Below, piece after piece: positions 53,385-64,000 of a stretch of 64,000 nt of DNA. Each line of letters starts with the position of its first letter. Positions within the stretch are counted from its first letter, which is position 1. The notes beneath the pieces are model-generated. The model was not told the origin of the DNA, made no database searches, and worked only from the letters and a program-made list of their open reading frames with translations. This DNA is from Pteria penguin (lineage: Eukaryota > Mollusca > Bivalvia > Pterioida > Pteriidae), in NCBI GenBank assembly GCA_035048485.1, contig CM068585.1:54741910-54805909 (forward strand). Direction: 5' to 3'. Both the position numbers and the translations under genes were made by a program.

Positions 53385-56300
53385 ATGTTCTACACTGCGG
53401 TTTTTAAAATGTGTTTCTTGATTTTCTGGATATATATATTCCTGCTTTTTATTAAAGGTAAACGTGTATCTTTCGTCAGAACAAATTTATGTCTAATATA
53501 ATTAAACTAAACTTTATTCACAGAAAAACAGTAATTTCTATTTTCCATTATCAACTCGTTAGAACTTATATAACCATAAAAGTTCAAGCTGCAAACCAAT
53601 TGTGGGGTGGGGGGCGGGGTGTAAAGCTATAAGGAGCTGAGTAGCTCAGTCAAGTGATACTGCAAAACGGCAATTAGGCCTGGGCACTCTCCGAAGAACT
53701 GGAGATCGAATACATTTTTGGTCATCGAAGAGTACTTTTCTCCGGTTGACTAATAAGATGCAAGTTCATCCTCCGTGATGTTTGAAGGCAACTGCACACC
53801 ATTCGAAGAACCAGACGATGAATAAATTGTCATCAAAGTGTACTTTTCCTCTTTTACTAGGGACATTCACTGTAATAATTTGTAATGGATAAACTAAATA
53901 AGTTAGATAAGTTAATCTGTTATATATAATTATTAAAAAGCATATCACTTCAGAACAATTTTATGAAATGGTATCTTATTTATATGTGTACCATATACAC
54001 GTGCTTAGGGAAGAATTTTAGAAACACGTTTTAATGAGAAACAGGAAAAGAATTGACCAATAATTCATATATTTCTGATATTTCCAGAATACACTGCCCT
54101 TTCGCCTCATCCAAATCATTGTCAGTCGTTTGAACAAAGACTCGATGTCACTCTAGATGGACACGAGAACATCGCACTAGCCACAGACTCATCTGCTGAG
54201 TATCCTGACTGTCTCAGAAACTGTTTGCAAAATATGCAATGTCTGTCATTTCTTAGGAAGGACAACATTTGTATTTATCTCAGATGGATCTTGGGCAGAG
54301 GGCCGAACAGTGGGAATAGAAGCTGGAAATATTACGAGAAGGGTAAAATTAATAGTGTGTGTTTTATTTTTCATCAGTGTTTAGCTACCTACTTCTACCT
54401 TGGGATCACTGATGAGGATTTATTAAACAATTGTAAGTCATATTAAAGCCCCTGGTCTCGCCTCGATTTTATTGGGGCTCGCATTTGTCTGAATATGACT
54501 TTATACACGATATTGTCCTTTTGTCCCATGGGCTATGAGATACTGCTAATTATCATTACATTACATGCCATCAGAACCAAATCGTAGAAAACTGGGCGGG
54601 ACCGACAGCGTGAAAATCCAAGTGAACTGGAGGTTAAAAAAAACACAGAAAGTAGTAATTCTATTTCGTAATTAGATATTATGTTGTCTTTCGACATTAA
54701 ATGTCAATTGAACACCTCACCCTATGACAATAATGACGATTTCAATTTCGTTATCACAAAATTTCCTTTCATAACTAGCAATATTCCATCATCGCCCGCA
54801 TACGGCGTATTCATATCGGAGTTGATACGTTATTCCAAAGCATGTATAAATTACAGTGACTTTGATCTGAGGGCTAGGCGACTTTCAGATAATCTACTCA
54901 GCCAGGGCTATATATGTGCTAGACTAACTACGTCACTTAGGAAGTTCTATGGTCGTTACGAGACTCTTATTACTCAATATGATATCTCGTTATACAGACT
55001 TTTAAATAATATTCTGGACTGACACTAATTCCGATCATTTAACACAGATTTGGCACCTTCTATACTAGAAGGTTACATATTTAACTTCTCCATATATAAA
55101 TATTCATGGAATTTACACGATTTGACTCTTTCTACTGGGTATATGTGACGGGAGTTCCTAGCAAGCAGGAGATGTACACTCTTCCCGGACACCTGATATC
55201 ACTCCATCAAAGGGGTTCTCATATGCTCTTCAAGAAGACATTTTTCGTTATTTTCTATATGAGCCGCGTCACGCATAAAGGGTCCTTATTGTGAAATTTA
55301 CAGAAATATTTATTTTCATGTTTTTACATTATCTACTCATTATGTTGTGAAAGTATCGGTAAGATATGCGATGTATTTATCTACTTATCTGACTTTAAAA
55401 ATGCATGGGGTATGCGCACCTCTCTGCCATTTACATTACGTCGTACACAGAATAGCGTGACGTCATGCAATAGATCACTTGCCAATCTTGATAATGGCTG
55501 TCTTTTTGTCCGAGCTAACAACTCTTAGCGTTGATTTTCATAGTGACGTCATAATACGTGACATAAATTTATTGTAACGCCATAACGAAAAACAACGCCA
55601 AAAGGTATTGGCTCGGACAAAAAGACAACACTTATAAAGATCGGCAAAAGGTATATTACCGATATGATTTAGGTAAAATAAAATTACTCCATACAATCAG
55701 AGTATAGAAAAATATGTATGCACCCAGTAATAAAAGTATAAATTATTTCTCGAATGGACACAACGACATCAGTGAAAATCAAAATGATATATGGAGAAAT
55801 TAAAATGGCTTAAAGAAAAAATGTGAAGAACGAGAACTTTATTTCAGAAATAAAAATTACCACATCATATATTGAGATCAAATTTACACAAATAATTGGA
55901 AACCATAAACTACTATTTCATACAATATTGTCTTTCGAAATGTATTTGTCTCGACGCATTGAATAAACAATGTACAAATGTACATTTTACGGTGTCTCTA
56001 AACATACTATAACTATAACATAACTATAATAATTCAACATTTTTCTAACAATAATTGAAATATGACAGTATATTTTACGAAGCTGCCGTGCGAGGTTAAT
56101 CGTTGATACATTTTATTTAGAGAACAGCTATTACACATTGATATTTAGATTTAAAATATGTGAAGGATGTTTTACCTTAATCTGATGATATATCCGATAA
56201 ATGCAACGTGGCATAAAAAGTACACGCATGTATATGTACATATAAAGTAAGTACAATCAACTGTTAATACGATACAAAAATGGGCCGATCTATAGCGTAT

Positions 56301-59300
56301 CAGGATGTGGACAGAAGTCGTCCTTGTGGCGATCACGAACGAATTGACGAACATTACGAAACAAATAGCGTTTTTTCTAATGAGAGCCCCGCAGGTTCCA
56401 GGAGTACTGGAGAACGTGTTAGGAAATTTGCTGTGTCAATCCCCGTTTTCTTCAAATCAAAACGTTTTTCCTCCGACACCGTAGATTCTTTCGCATATAC
56501 AATACTTAGTTCATTTGTGAACATGAAAGTTTGGAATTTTGAAATGCCTTTCATCCCTTTAAATACTCGGCCAAAGAAACTATCCCAGTCTTACCATGAA
56601 AATGGGGGACGAATTAATTGCATGTTGCCGAATTGTTTATTGTATTTACTAGGTCGGCGACACAGTGGCAATCACTTCTGATATACGTGATACGGGCTAA
56701 ACCAAAACAACCGTCTTACATGCATTTTGTATGACCGACAGTCATGAAGTGTACATTAAGTTCCGTGTGTAGACCTTTGGCACACATCCAGGACATGTAG
56801 TGTAACATAGTCTTATTTTTGTTTAGGCCTGCACAGTTATCGCAATGAAAGTGTGCCCCCTTCTCGGCATAGGAATTTGTACGAAGATATTCGTAAACCA
56901 TGCTTATAATACTATTTGGTCCATGGCATCGGTAACCGTCTTTCCCAAATCGTCTCATTTTCGTCTAGAAGGAAGTTTGAAGCAGAATAGCAGAGTTGCA
57001 AGGGCCAAAACACTGAATTTTGCGAGGAGTTACGAAATAAATTGGACCTGACTGTTGTGATGAATGCGGCAGTGAGAACACTTGAGAATAATTAGAAATA
57101 TAGTAGACCCCTGTCATGTCAATGCTGTTTGGGTGATGTCGCCCCGGTTGAACATTACTAGTAGATATTTGTTCTTTAGATATCTGAATGCAGTGATTGT
57201 AGTATTCCCGCTCATTTCGGGCTTGCTGAATCTGTTCCGTAAATGCGGCGGCAGCAGCAAGTTTCTCATCCTCCGTATAGGCGTGATAAGTCGCTGGCAC
57301 TGAAAGCATAAATTTTTCCTGGGTTTCATGATTTAGATATGTGGTAACGTGAATTGCCAAATATTTTTTAAACAGTGTTAGACCCACATATGGAGATTGC
57401 CCGCAGGAAGCTACATACAATTTATGGATTGAAGATTTGGTATCGTATGCCGGGAGATAAATAGGAAGGATGTCATTGCGACCACGAGGAGCAGCGGGCA
57501 TCGGGAGGCCGTTATCGTCTGCATAATTTTTGATTGATTGATTGATTTTTGTTTTACGTCACACCACGAATATTTCACGTATATGGTGACGGCATCGTCC
57601 TGATGCGGAGCATACAAATTTTTACCTTTGCAACGGACCCACCCGAAGCAGTGAGGGATCTTAACGTGCCATGCATACCACGACACGGGGCCTCGGTTTT
57701 TACGGTCTCATCCGAAAGACATGACACCGGCATGACCAGAGCGGGACTCGAACCCCGGCCTCCCGATCAGGAGTCCGACGCGATACCACTAGGCCACGCC
57801 GGCTTCATAATTTTTGATATAAAACACAACATTTTCAATGACTTGAATTGCATTTGGGGCATGCCTGCTCCTGTGTCCATGGACACGTCACTCTACACCT
57901 TTTTCTTTGTAACGTTTCTTCAAACATCTGAAGGCTTTGTTCCCAATGTCGTACTGAAATAGGAATGCTGTTTCGCAAATGCATTTCTGATTGAATGAAA
58001 TAGTAAACTTTTGTCTCTGCCTTTCTCCTACAGTTTTTCACTGACTAGTGCTTTTAACTTCACAATGAGAAAGTATGCCGAGAAGGAGTGACACTTTTTT
58101 TCCTGATTTTTCTAATTCACGCATAGACAATCTTTGTTGGTAAATTTCATTTCCAGAGAAGAATGTAAAACAACTTCTACTACAGCTGCATCCTTGTTTG
58201 ATTGTATCACCAATAATAATGGTATCTGGATCACCAATCACTACTTCATCATTTACAGTAACCGGACATTGTTCATAACGATTTTGCACATCAATCACAA
58301 TATCATTCTTTGCTTGCTCCTGCTTCCTTCATCCTTCCTGGGTGAAATAGGTCATTGTGTTGAACACATATTTCAGAGTCACTATCACTGTCAAACGAGC
58401 TACAGTGTTCATTTATGAGAATATTAGGCTCTGTACTGACGGGTATTCCAGTAAAAAAGAAGTTTTGCAGTGTCTCAGTTTCAGAACCGGTTTGTCCAAG
58501 AAAAGCCATATTGTATATGAGTCTGAAAACGGAAGATCGTATTGTATTTATTTTTCTGTTCATTGATTTATCTAATTATCTTCTATCTATTCATCATCTA
58601 TTTAATTATCTTCTTATCTATTGATTTATTTATTGATTTATCTATTTATTGATTTATCTTTTTGTTGATTTATCTATGTATTGATAAATATGTTGATTTA
58701 TTTATTTGTGTATCTATTATGTTGAAAAACTTTATAAATTTTACTGAAAATATTGTATTTCTCACACAGTAATAGCCCCTGATGATTTATCAAGTAGATC
58801 TACACATAACAAGCAATGGTTTCTATCGGTTTCAATTTGTCTGGACATTCATGCAATAAAAGCCAATGAACTTAAAATGGTACACAGGATTAACAATGGG
58901 GTATACTTTTATGACCACCCATTACATTAATGGGTATCATTTCCCCTTCAAATACATGTATATATCAATGGGTATCTTTCTAATCACAAAATATTTGAAT
59001 AGTCGGAATGGGTATGCTCTTCACGATAGTCAGTACATGAATTGGTATGTTTTTACACTTTGCTCTCTATATAAATGGGTAGGGTGCCTGCGACTCCAGC
59101 CGAATGTCCATACCCAAAATCATTGCAAGTGAATCCCCCTCCGCTAAACTTTGAACGTCATTTATCGTGATGTATGGCGTTACGTCATAGTATACACTAA
59201 GGGCCCTTTATGCGTGACGCGTCTCATTTGGTTTTCATTTTCACTGATTTGGTATGTCTTTCGGTTTCCTGATTTTCGGACTTACGGTTTTGATTTATCC

Positions 59301-60797
59301 ATTATCTTTTGTTCTGGTGTCATATGGTTATGATATTTTACGTAGGTCGACACTTATCTTATTCTTATTACTTCTTCCGGGTATTTGCGGTTGTGTCATC
59401 AAACTGGGAGATGACTACTCGTTAGAGTAGATATGTTGTTACAATTGACTTTCTATTAAAAAAAAAATATCCATTGTTATTTTGGTACGCCCATTGCTAA
59501 AGATCCATTGTAATTTTTCACTTATTTTTTCGAAAGGAATACTTAATAAGTCAATGAATTAATTTCAGAGTTTCATTTTTGCCTATTCAAAATAGAGGTT
59601 TAGAGAATGTTGCCTTTGGTAAGCATGCTGTACAGTCTTCTACATATGGTTCTGAATATGCTGCTAAGGCTGTTGATGGAAACCTAAACAACAGAATGCA
59701 CACCACAGAGTCAGATCCTCATCATCCGTGGTGGAAGGTTTATCTCGAAGATACATATTGGATTACTGAAGTTCACATTCTTCCGATGATGTATTCCAAC
59801 ATTACATACAGTAGCTATATCTAAAGTTCTCTACTGTTCTGTTGTGTGTATATATATATATATTTATTTATTTATATATAACACCCCCCCCCCCCCCCAA
59901 AAAAAAAAAAAGAAGAAAAAAGAGGAGTTACTGGCTGAGTTATGTGGCAAAAGTAACCATAGAGCTATACAATAAAAAATAGATAAAAATAAAAAATAAC
60001 ACTAACAGTTTAATTGACTGATATCATATATCTGACATCCCATCCCACCTTCAGACACACATACATTATGATGTCATAAATAAATGTCGCGTCAAAAATG
60101 AATTTCATTGTAATGTCACACATAATTGGCGCGATTGTCGTTGGATCTTGATCAATTACACATGATAAATCAATATTGTTTTTCGCTCAAGAACGACAAC
60201 AATTTTCATTATTAATTTCGGCCCCAATAACGTATAACACGCGACATTGCAATTACAGAGATGAATAAAAAGTTTGCCCGGTACATTAGTTTTTATTAGT
60301 GTTTGAGTTATAGGGTTAATTTTAGAAATAATTAAATTCTATATCCTGATTTACTGCCACACCATGAATTTAAAGCAACAAAGTTACATACACGCAATGG
60401 AATTCATATTTTTGTTTGCCTTAAGGTGTCCAAACGGTGCATTCTTTATTTTATACATTTTTCATAGTGATAAATTGTTGTCTCAAGACAGCGGAAAAAT
60501 CCAAAGCACATAAATGAACTGAGTATGCACTAATCGAAATATTCGTTAATCAGTTTAATGATTTCAGATAAGCGTCTGCAGAAGGTCCATATTGATGTTT
60601 ATGGAGATGAAGATAGTTTGCACGTAACGTGTGGGTTCTACAGAGGTCCGCCAAGCAGTAGCGAATGGTTGAATGTTTATTGTGGACGCTTTACAGAAGG
60701 CAGAGTTGTACGAATTTGGAAAGAGTATACAGAAAACCGAATTGATCGGCCAATGGAAATGAGAGAAGTGGAAATATATGCGGTTCATTCTATGTAA
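53385..60797 (+). CDS. Secreted PAN/apple-like plus F-type lectin (F5/8-like) protein
   Basis: Four exons join in phase 1 throughout: 53,385-53,457, 54,088-54,342, 59,571-59,810 and 60,568-60,797, giving 265 aa. Exon 1 (MFYTAVFKMCFLIFWIYIFL) is a signal peptide. Exon 2 (about 30-109) is PAN/apple-like, with 'HCQSFEQRLD', 'CLRNCLQNMQCLSF' and 'NICIYL'. Exons 3-4 (about 113-262) form an F-type lectin fold: 'ENVAFGKHAVQSSTYGSEYA', 'KAVDGN', 'HHPWWKVYLEDTYWITEVHI', 'VTCGFY' and 'GRVVRIWKEY...MREVEIYA'. In fucose-binding members the strand after VHI reads NRxDCC, but here it is PMMYSN, and VDLG is VYLE, so classical fucose and calcium binding may be lost. The exon 3 donor (ACA|GTAGCT) is chosen because it keeps phase. 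Such proteins usually act as soluble recognition molecules in molluscs. Confidence 0.8.
54660..55300 (+). pseudogene. Penelope-like reverse transcriptase C-terminal remnant with tail
   Basis: The 113-codon frame (54,681-55,022) reads 'YDNNDDFNFVITKFPFITSN', 'IPSSPAYGVFISELIRYSKA' and 'TTSLRKFYGRYETLITQYD', parallel to 37,066-37,320. The RT catalytic boxes are gone (5' truncation). The tail 'CAGGAGATGTACACTCTTCCCGGACACCTGATATCACTCC' follows at 55,168. It lies in intron 2 of the PAN/F-lectin gene. Confidence 0.8.
55479..55648. mobile_element. Imperfect inverted-repeat element (MITE-like)
   Basis: 'CTTGCCAATCTTGATAATGGCTGTCTTTTTGTCCGAGCTAAC' at the left is mirrored by 'GGCTCGGACAAAAAGACAACACTTATAAAGATCGGCAAAAG' at the right. 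Arms are about 60 bp and diverged, around a 45-bp centre. It sits in intron 2 of the PAN/F-lectin gene. Confidence 0.65.
55649..56279. other. Intronic AT-rich sequence
   Basis: Nothing recognised. Confidence 0.4.
56280..58563 (-). pseudogene. DUF7869-like transposase, pseudogene interrupted by a SINE
   Basis: On the minus strand: a cysteine cluster 'GCSCSRSCFTFFSGNEIYQQ' with 'SLLLGILSHCE' (58,298-58,038), 'KNCRRKAETKVYYF' and 'LRNSIPISVRHWEQSL' (58,041-57,835), the SINE, then 'PIYLPAYDTKSSIHKLYVAS' and 'LSVPATYHAYTEDEKLAAAA' (57,501-56,965), 'HFHCDNCAGLNKNKTMLHYM' and 'ELNVHFMTVGHTKCM' (56,958-56,716), and finally 'VFKGMKGISKFQTFMF' (from 56,570). The 'DNCAGxNKN...GHTK' pattern matches DUF7869 proteins, which are probably transposases. 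It lies antisense in intron 2 of the PAN/F-lectin gene. Stops, frame changes and the SINE make it inactive. Confidence 0.65.
57522..57818 (-). mobile_element. tRNA-derived SINE with perfect target duplication
   Basis: The A-box complement CCACTAGGCCA is at 57,786-57,796 and the B-box complement GGACTCGAACC at 57,744-57,754. The body is full length, with a (TGAT)n tail on the plus strand at 57,531. CATAATTTTTGAT occurs at 57,522-57,534 and 57,806-57,818, an exact 13-bp duplication. Both promoter boxes are intact. It inserted into the transposase pseudogene. Confidence 0.9.
58564..58720. repeat. TTATCTATTGATT-type simple repeat
   Basis: Imperfect tandem units of about 12-16 bases built from 'TTGATTTATCTATT', best preserved at 58,618-58,690. 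Confidence 0.75.
58895..59090 (+). repeat. Degenerate ATGGGTAT tandem repeat
   Basis: 'ATGGGTAT(C/G)' or 'ATTGGTATG' followed by a pyrimidine-rich stretch recurs about five times at 34-52-base spacing (58,929; 58,969; 59,008; 59,040; 59,076). Intronic. Confidence 0.55.
59150..59345 (+). mobile_element. Composite remnant: inverted 'CCCTTTATGCGTGACGC' piece and PLE end block
   Basis: 'ACTAAGGGCCCTTTATGCGTGACGCGTCTC' is an inverted counterpart of 'AGCCGCGTCACGCATAAAGGGTCCTTA' at 55,260-55,289, 3.9 kb away. It is followed by 'TTTCACTGATTTGGTATGTC...GATTTTCGGACTTACGGTTTTGATTTATCCATTATCTT', the block shared with 17,800, 21,533 and (reverse) 23,349. Confidence 0.55.
59845..60000 (-). mobile_element. 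Simple repeats and an inverted PLE tail end
   Basis: TATATA and TATTTATT tracts, a poly-C/poly-A run at 59,883-59,913, then 'AAGAGGAGTTACTGGCTGAGTTATGTGGCAAAAGTAACCATAGAGCTATACA', the reverse complement of the tail end at 51,960-52,012. It lies in intron 3 of the PAN/F-lectin gene. Confidence 0.65.
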
Positions 60798-62830
60798 AAC
60801 TTATTAATTAAAAATTATTATTCGTAATGTTGTAACATTAACATTGATGTATAGATTTGAATTTCTCAATGTCTTAAAGTTATGCTAACATTTATAGAAT
60901 AGTTCTTGTATTTTATTGAATTGATATAGCTTTTTTCAGTGTTTACTGCTTTTCATTGTTTGGCGTGAAAAATGATACATCCGATATGTACTCATGACGT
61001 CATCAATTCTTTATTTGTAATTTACTCTTCAGGCTTGGATGGAATTTTAACTCCTTTTTATCATATATCTCTTGATAAAGGCCGACTGGAAGATAATATG
61101 TGGAAAATTTTGTATTTATTATACAGTATTATTGCTTGACATCTTATCAGTTAGAAAACGCATTTACTGACTTAATCTCATATTATGTTCAGAAGGTATT
61201 TTCTCTAATTGTGAGGCACCTGATGATATCAGTAAACAGCACAATCAATGATGTATCAGAGAAGATTATCCAGTGGAGTACCAATTTAAACTTTGAAGCA
61301 TCTCATAAATGCAACCTGCATCTTGCTCCCGAATTTTCCCACCTCTAATACTGTTGGAGAAGAGATATGTTATCTATCCATGCCATGGTATCTTTTATTT
61401 TGTTTATAAAAATAACATCTACATGCTATCAGTTTAGTACACTATAGGCGTACTTCGATAAATATATATGTACAGAAATTTGTATTTGTATTTGCTGAAA
61501 ATGACAAAGGGAGAAAAGGGGAACGGAGGGCGTGTTAAATAGTATTCAGTCTTTTCCGTATGACATCAGGATTTATGATGCACTTGTTAGTTTGGAGTTA
61601 ATGCTTTTAAATAAATATAGTATGATATATGTCAAGCAGATGACATTTATGATATGCAACTTTGCTCAAATTATACAATCCCCTTTCTGAAAGTAAAATA
61701 CGAAAGTAGGTATTACATGACTATGGCAGTAAGAACATAGTAGTAAAACGGACATTCACGTTATGCAGTGAATCATGTGATTGCGGCGTAATGCACATCT
61801 AGCCTTATCATTTAATATTAGAAATGGCACATGCTAGTCCGCTACAGTCATATTTTGTTGTAAACCATTAAAGGAAGTCAGTCAGTTCTATATTTCACCA
61901 CTACTAGCTATATACTGCGAATATTTACGACTATCATATGCGAACTAACTCGATTTCCTCATGTGTTCATTCAAAAGACATAACACAGAAGTTTCACAAG
62001 TTACAAGTGTTAGGCATTGTAAGAATCAGTGAAAACAAACTGACATTCACTCTTGATGTATATTGTACTTTCTATAAAGTTGACGAAAAGCTTGCCCTGA
62101 ATCGTCCTCTAATGGTGACTTTTGCTATTACAAACAAGATTTTCTGTGTGTAGGCGTATCAATCTCGAAATGTTTTTACAAGTTTTGTAATGAGAAACTT
62201 TGATAACCTTCTTCATTCCCTCCTCCTCCCTGCGTTGTTTTACACAAACATTTTGCATTATTTTGTTATACCTACATGTATACAACCTCGTATTGTATGC
62301 TGGAATATGACTTTATCTAACATGAGAATCATGTGAAGTGCGGATTATTAAATATTCATGATAACTTTGTGTTCTTTTCATCATATCCCAGAGTTTTAAT
62401 AATGTTTCTTGTTCTTGTTTTATTCAAAAGACGTCATTTGATATGAATAATAATTACCAGACTTCATTCTTTGTTTGGCTTTAAGTTATTTGTTTTTGGT
62501 TTTTTTTGAAAACCCCGCTACGCCAAAGCCAATGTTCTGTAAAAATCACTGCTTTTGGGTATGAATATATATTTGCATTTATATATAATGCATTGTTATA
62601 TAAACATTGGGAAATGCATTAGATATTTCCACATTGTTACACTATATGAAATCAGTAGTATAGATTAACTTTCTCGTACTGCCTGTCTGTTTATAAATGT
62701 AGTCGTGATACTCGAGAGAACTAAAAGGAGACAACGAAGTGGAAAATTAAGTAAATTGAACTAAGATGGAATACGTTATTCGTTTCATTTTATTCTCTTT
62801 TACCATACAATATAAACTATTTAGACTGCA
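60798..62830. other. Downstream intergenic sequence
   Basis: Includes the likely 3' UTR of the PAN/F-lectin gene. No further exon is recognised. Short frames at 61,100-61,348 and 61,938-62,153 have no family features. Confidence 0.4.
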
Positions 62831-62837
62831 TCAAATT

Positions 62838-62925
62838 CGTACCAAGGGGTTAAGCGATAAGTCCTTGATTTGCGGTGCTGACGATCCGGGTTCGATTCCT
62901 ATATTCCGCAATCATGTTTAAGACG
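62838..62925 (+). mobile_element. tRNA-like sequence, probable SINE head
   Basis: 'GGGTTCGATTCCTA' (62,888) is a near-perfect Pol III B-box, preceded by an A-box-like GGTTAAGCGATAAG (62,847). The sequence does not close into a clear cloverleaf acceptor stem, so it is more likely tRNA-derived than a working tRNA gene. Confidence 0.45.
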
Positions 62926-63169
62926 TTGGTTACATCCTTGTTCCTTGTCGCAATATAACCACAAACTTGTTGAAATCGAAGTAAAATAACCAACCAGCAA
63001 CTCGTACTAAACCTGTTGGAATACTATTTAAAATAATGCATTCATTGCATAAATCTACCAGAAAAAAAGAAAAAGAAATCCGATTCAGTGTTTTGACTCA
63101 CGTCGTGAAGAACGTACGAGCCAAACCACAATAAGTACATAGACATATATCACAAAACCAAGATTCTAA

Positions 63170-63275
63170 TACATTTGGGATCCTTTATGTGCTATGTCTA
63201 CCATGACATCGGTTTCATCCAGAAGACTCAGTAAATATATCATAGTAGAGACAGTTGGGATTAGAATGACTTGGT
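63170..63275 (-). mobile_element. Decayed SINE fragment
   Basis: 'GGGATCCTTTATGTGCTATGTCTACCATGACATCGGTTTCATCCAGAAGACTC' parallels the middle of the minus-strand SINE at 57,655-57,720 with many changes. Confidence 0.45.
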
Positions 63276-63794
63276 TCAAAGTAAAATGGAACGGTCAGAT
63301 AAGTATTTTAGTGTGGGAAATGTTATCTGTATTGTCGATCCTCACCTCTTATAGTTCATTAACCATATATTGAATGGTTTTCTAGATCCAAATTCTAATT
63401 ATTTTGACCAATGACCTTGACACAGTCCGTAATTCGAATTTACCGTTTTCGCCGAATTCTAATAGAAGTAAGTGACAGGTGCTGTTAGCAAATTGATTGT
63501 TTACTCTACTCAGAAAACCACTCTGACTTCCTCTTTAGGGTTTCCATACACTACTTAAGGAATTGACACCTTTATTGGTGTTAAAAAGAAAATAAAGTAT
63601 GCGCTGGTGTAGAGGATGCTTTTTTGTTCGTTTTCTCTTTTGTGTATGTATAATACAACTTGTCATTTTTCAGAGTGTTGAATGATATTTCGTATAGAGA
63701 CATTCTCTAAACATTTTGATAACCCGTTTGGATCACTTCTATACATCAGATTAGACTTAGTCAACATTTACCAATGAACGTATTAGATAGGTGT

Positions 63795-64000
63795 TTGTTA
63801 ACCACACCATTTGTTTGGCTTTTGTCAAATTAAATGACCGTCCTACGTCGGTATCGTAATTGCACTAAAATCAAATATTTTTGTAATGTGTTATATGTAC
63901 TAGTATATTATTGATATTCATGTATTGTATAGCTCCATGGTGACTCCATGCCACATAACAGTAACTCCTCTTTTTTCTTTCGTAGTAAGCAGGAGACTTT
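63795..64000 (+). mobile_element. Penelope-like element 3' tail, to the window edge
   Basis: 'TTAACCACACCATTTGTTTGGCTTTTGTCAAATTAAATGACCGTCCTA' to 'GTAACTCCTCTTTTTTCTTT' matches 51,830-52,015. 'CGTAGTAAGCAGGAGACTTT' follows, a PLE 3' phrase, and the copy may continue outside the window. Confidence 0.7.

Noticed and set aside
57549..57962. 137-codon plus-strand frame
   Set aside because: Most of it is the antisense of the SINE at 57,522-57,818.
62838..62925. Intact tRNA gene
   Set aside because: The B-box is good, but I could not close the acceptor and anticodon stems, so it is listed as a SINE head.

Overview
This is an AT-rich eukaryotic window with large introns, few short coding exons and a dense load of decayed mobile elements. 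The best reading is a bivalve (or related) mollusc. The reasons are a PAN/apple plus F-type (fucolectin-like) lectin gene, tRNA-derived SINEs with (ATCA)n tails, Penelope-like reverse transcriptases of the 'GIPMGTNCAPL' type, and dispersed GACCTTGAC and 'GCACCAGATGCGCATTTCGA'-type repeats. Nothing looks bacterial: there are no operons, no CRISPR array and no intact rRNA or tRNA gene.

Three host genes can be assembled by eye because their exons join in matching codon phase at GT/AG borders. (1) A minus-strand gene (12,152 down to 3,536, six coding exons, about 229 aa) and (2) a plus-strand gene (39,596 to 47,864, seven coding exons, about 231 aa) are paralogs. Each encodes a signal peptide, an ectodomain with eight matched cysteines, a stalk, one transmembrane helix and a short tail. 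(3) A plus-strand gene (53,385 to 60,797, four coding exons, about 265 aa) encodes a signal peptide, a PAN/apple-like domain and an F-type lectin domain whose sugar-binding motif looks altered.

The rest is mostly mobile DNA. 1-2.4 kb holds a SINE and a foldback/TIR element. 12.9-24.3 kb is a Penelope-like (PLE) landscape enclosing a near-tandem 2.95-kb duplication. 24.3-28.5 kb is a decayed minus-strand Ty3/gypsy element in which integrase lies upstream of reverse transcriptase (Gmr1-like order). 29.2-34.0 kb holds two transposase-like pseudogenes. 36.5-37.6 kb is a PLE reverse transcriptase followed by long AT and GT microsatellites. 41.7-42.9 kb is tandem repeat DNA. 45.6-46.6 kb is a non-autonomous TIR transposon inside an intron of gene 2. 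49.7-52.2 kb holds a pogo-like fragment, a Crypton-type tyrosine recombinase pseudogene and a hairpin MITE. The long intron of gene 3 contains a PLE fragment, an inverted repeat and a DUF7869-like transposase pseudogene cut by a SINE.

The two paralogous surface proteins and the secreted lectin could all act in recognition at the cell surface or in the extracellular space. That is inference from domain layout only. All exon joins are by eye, without transcripts.
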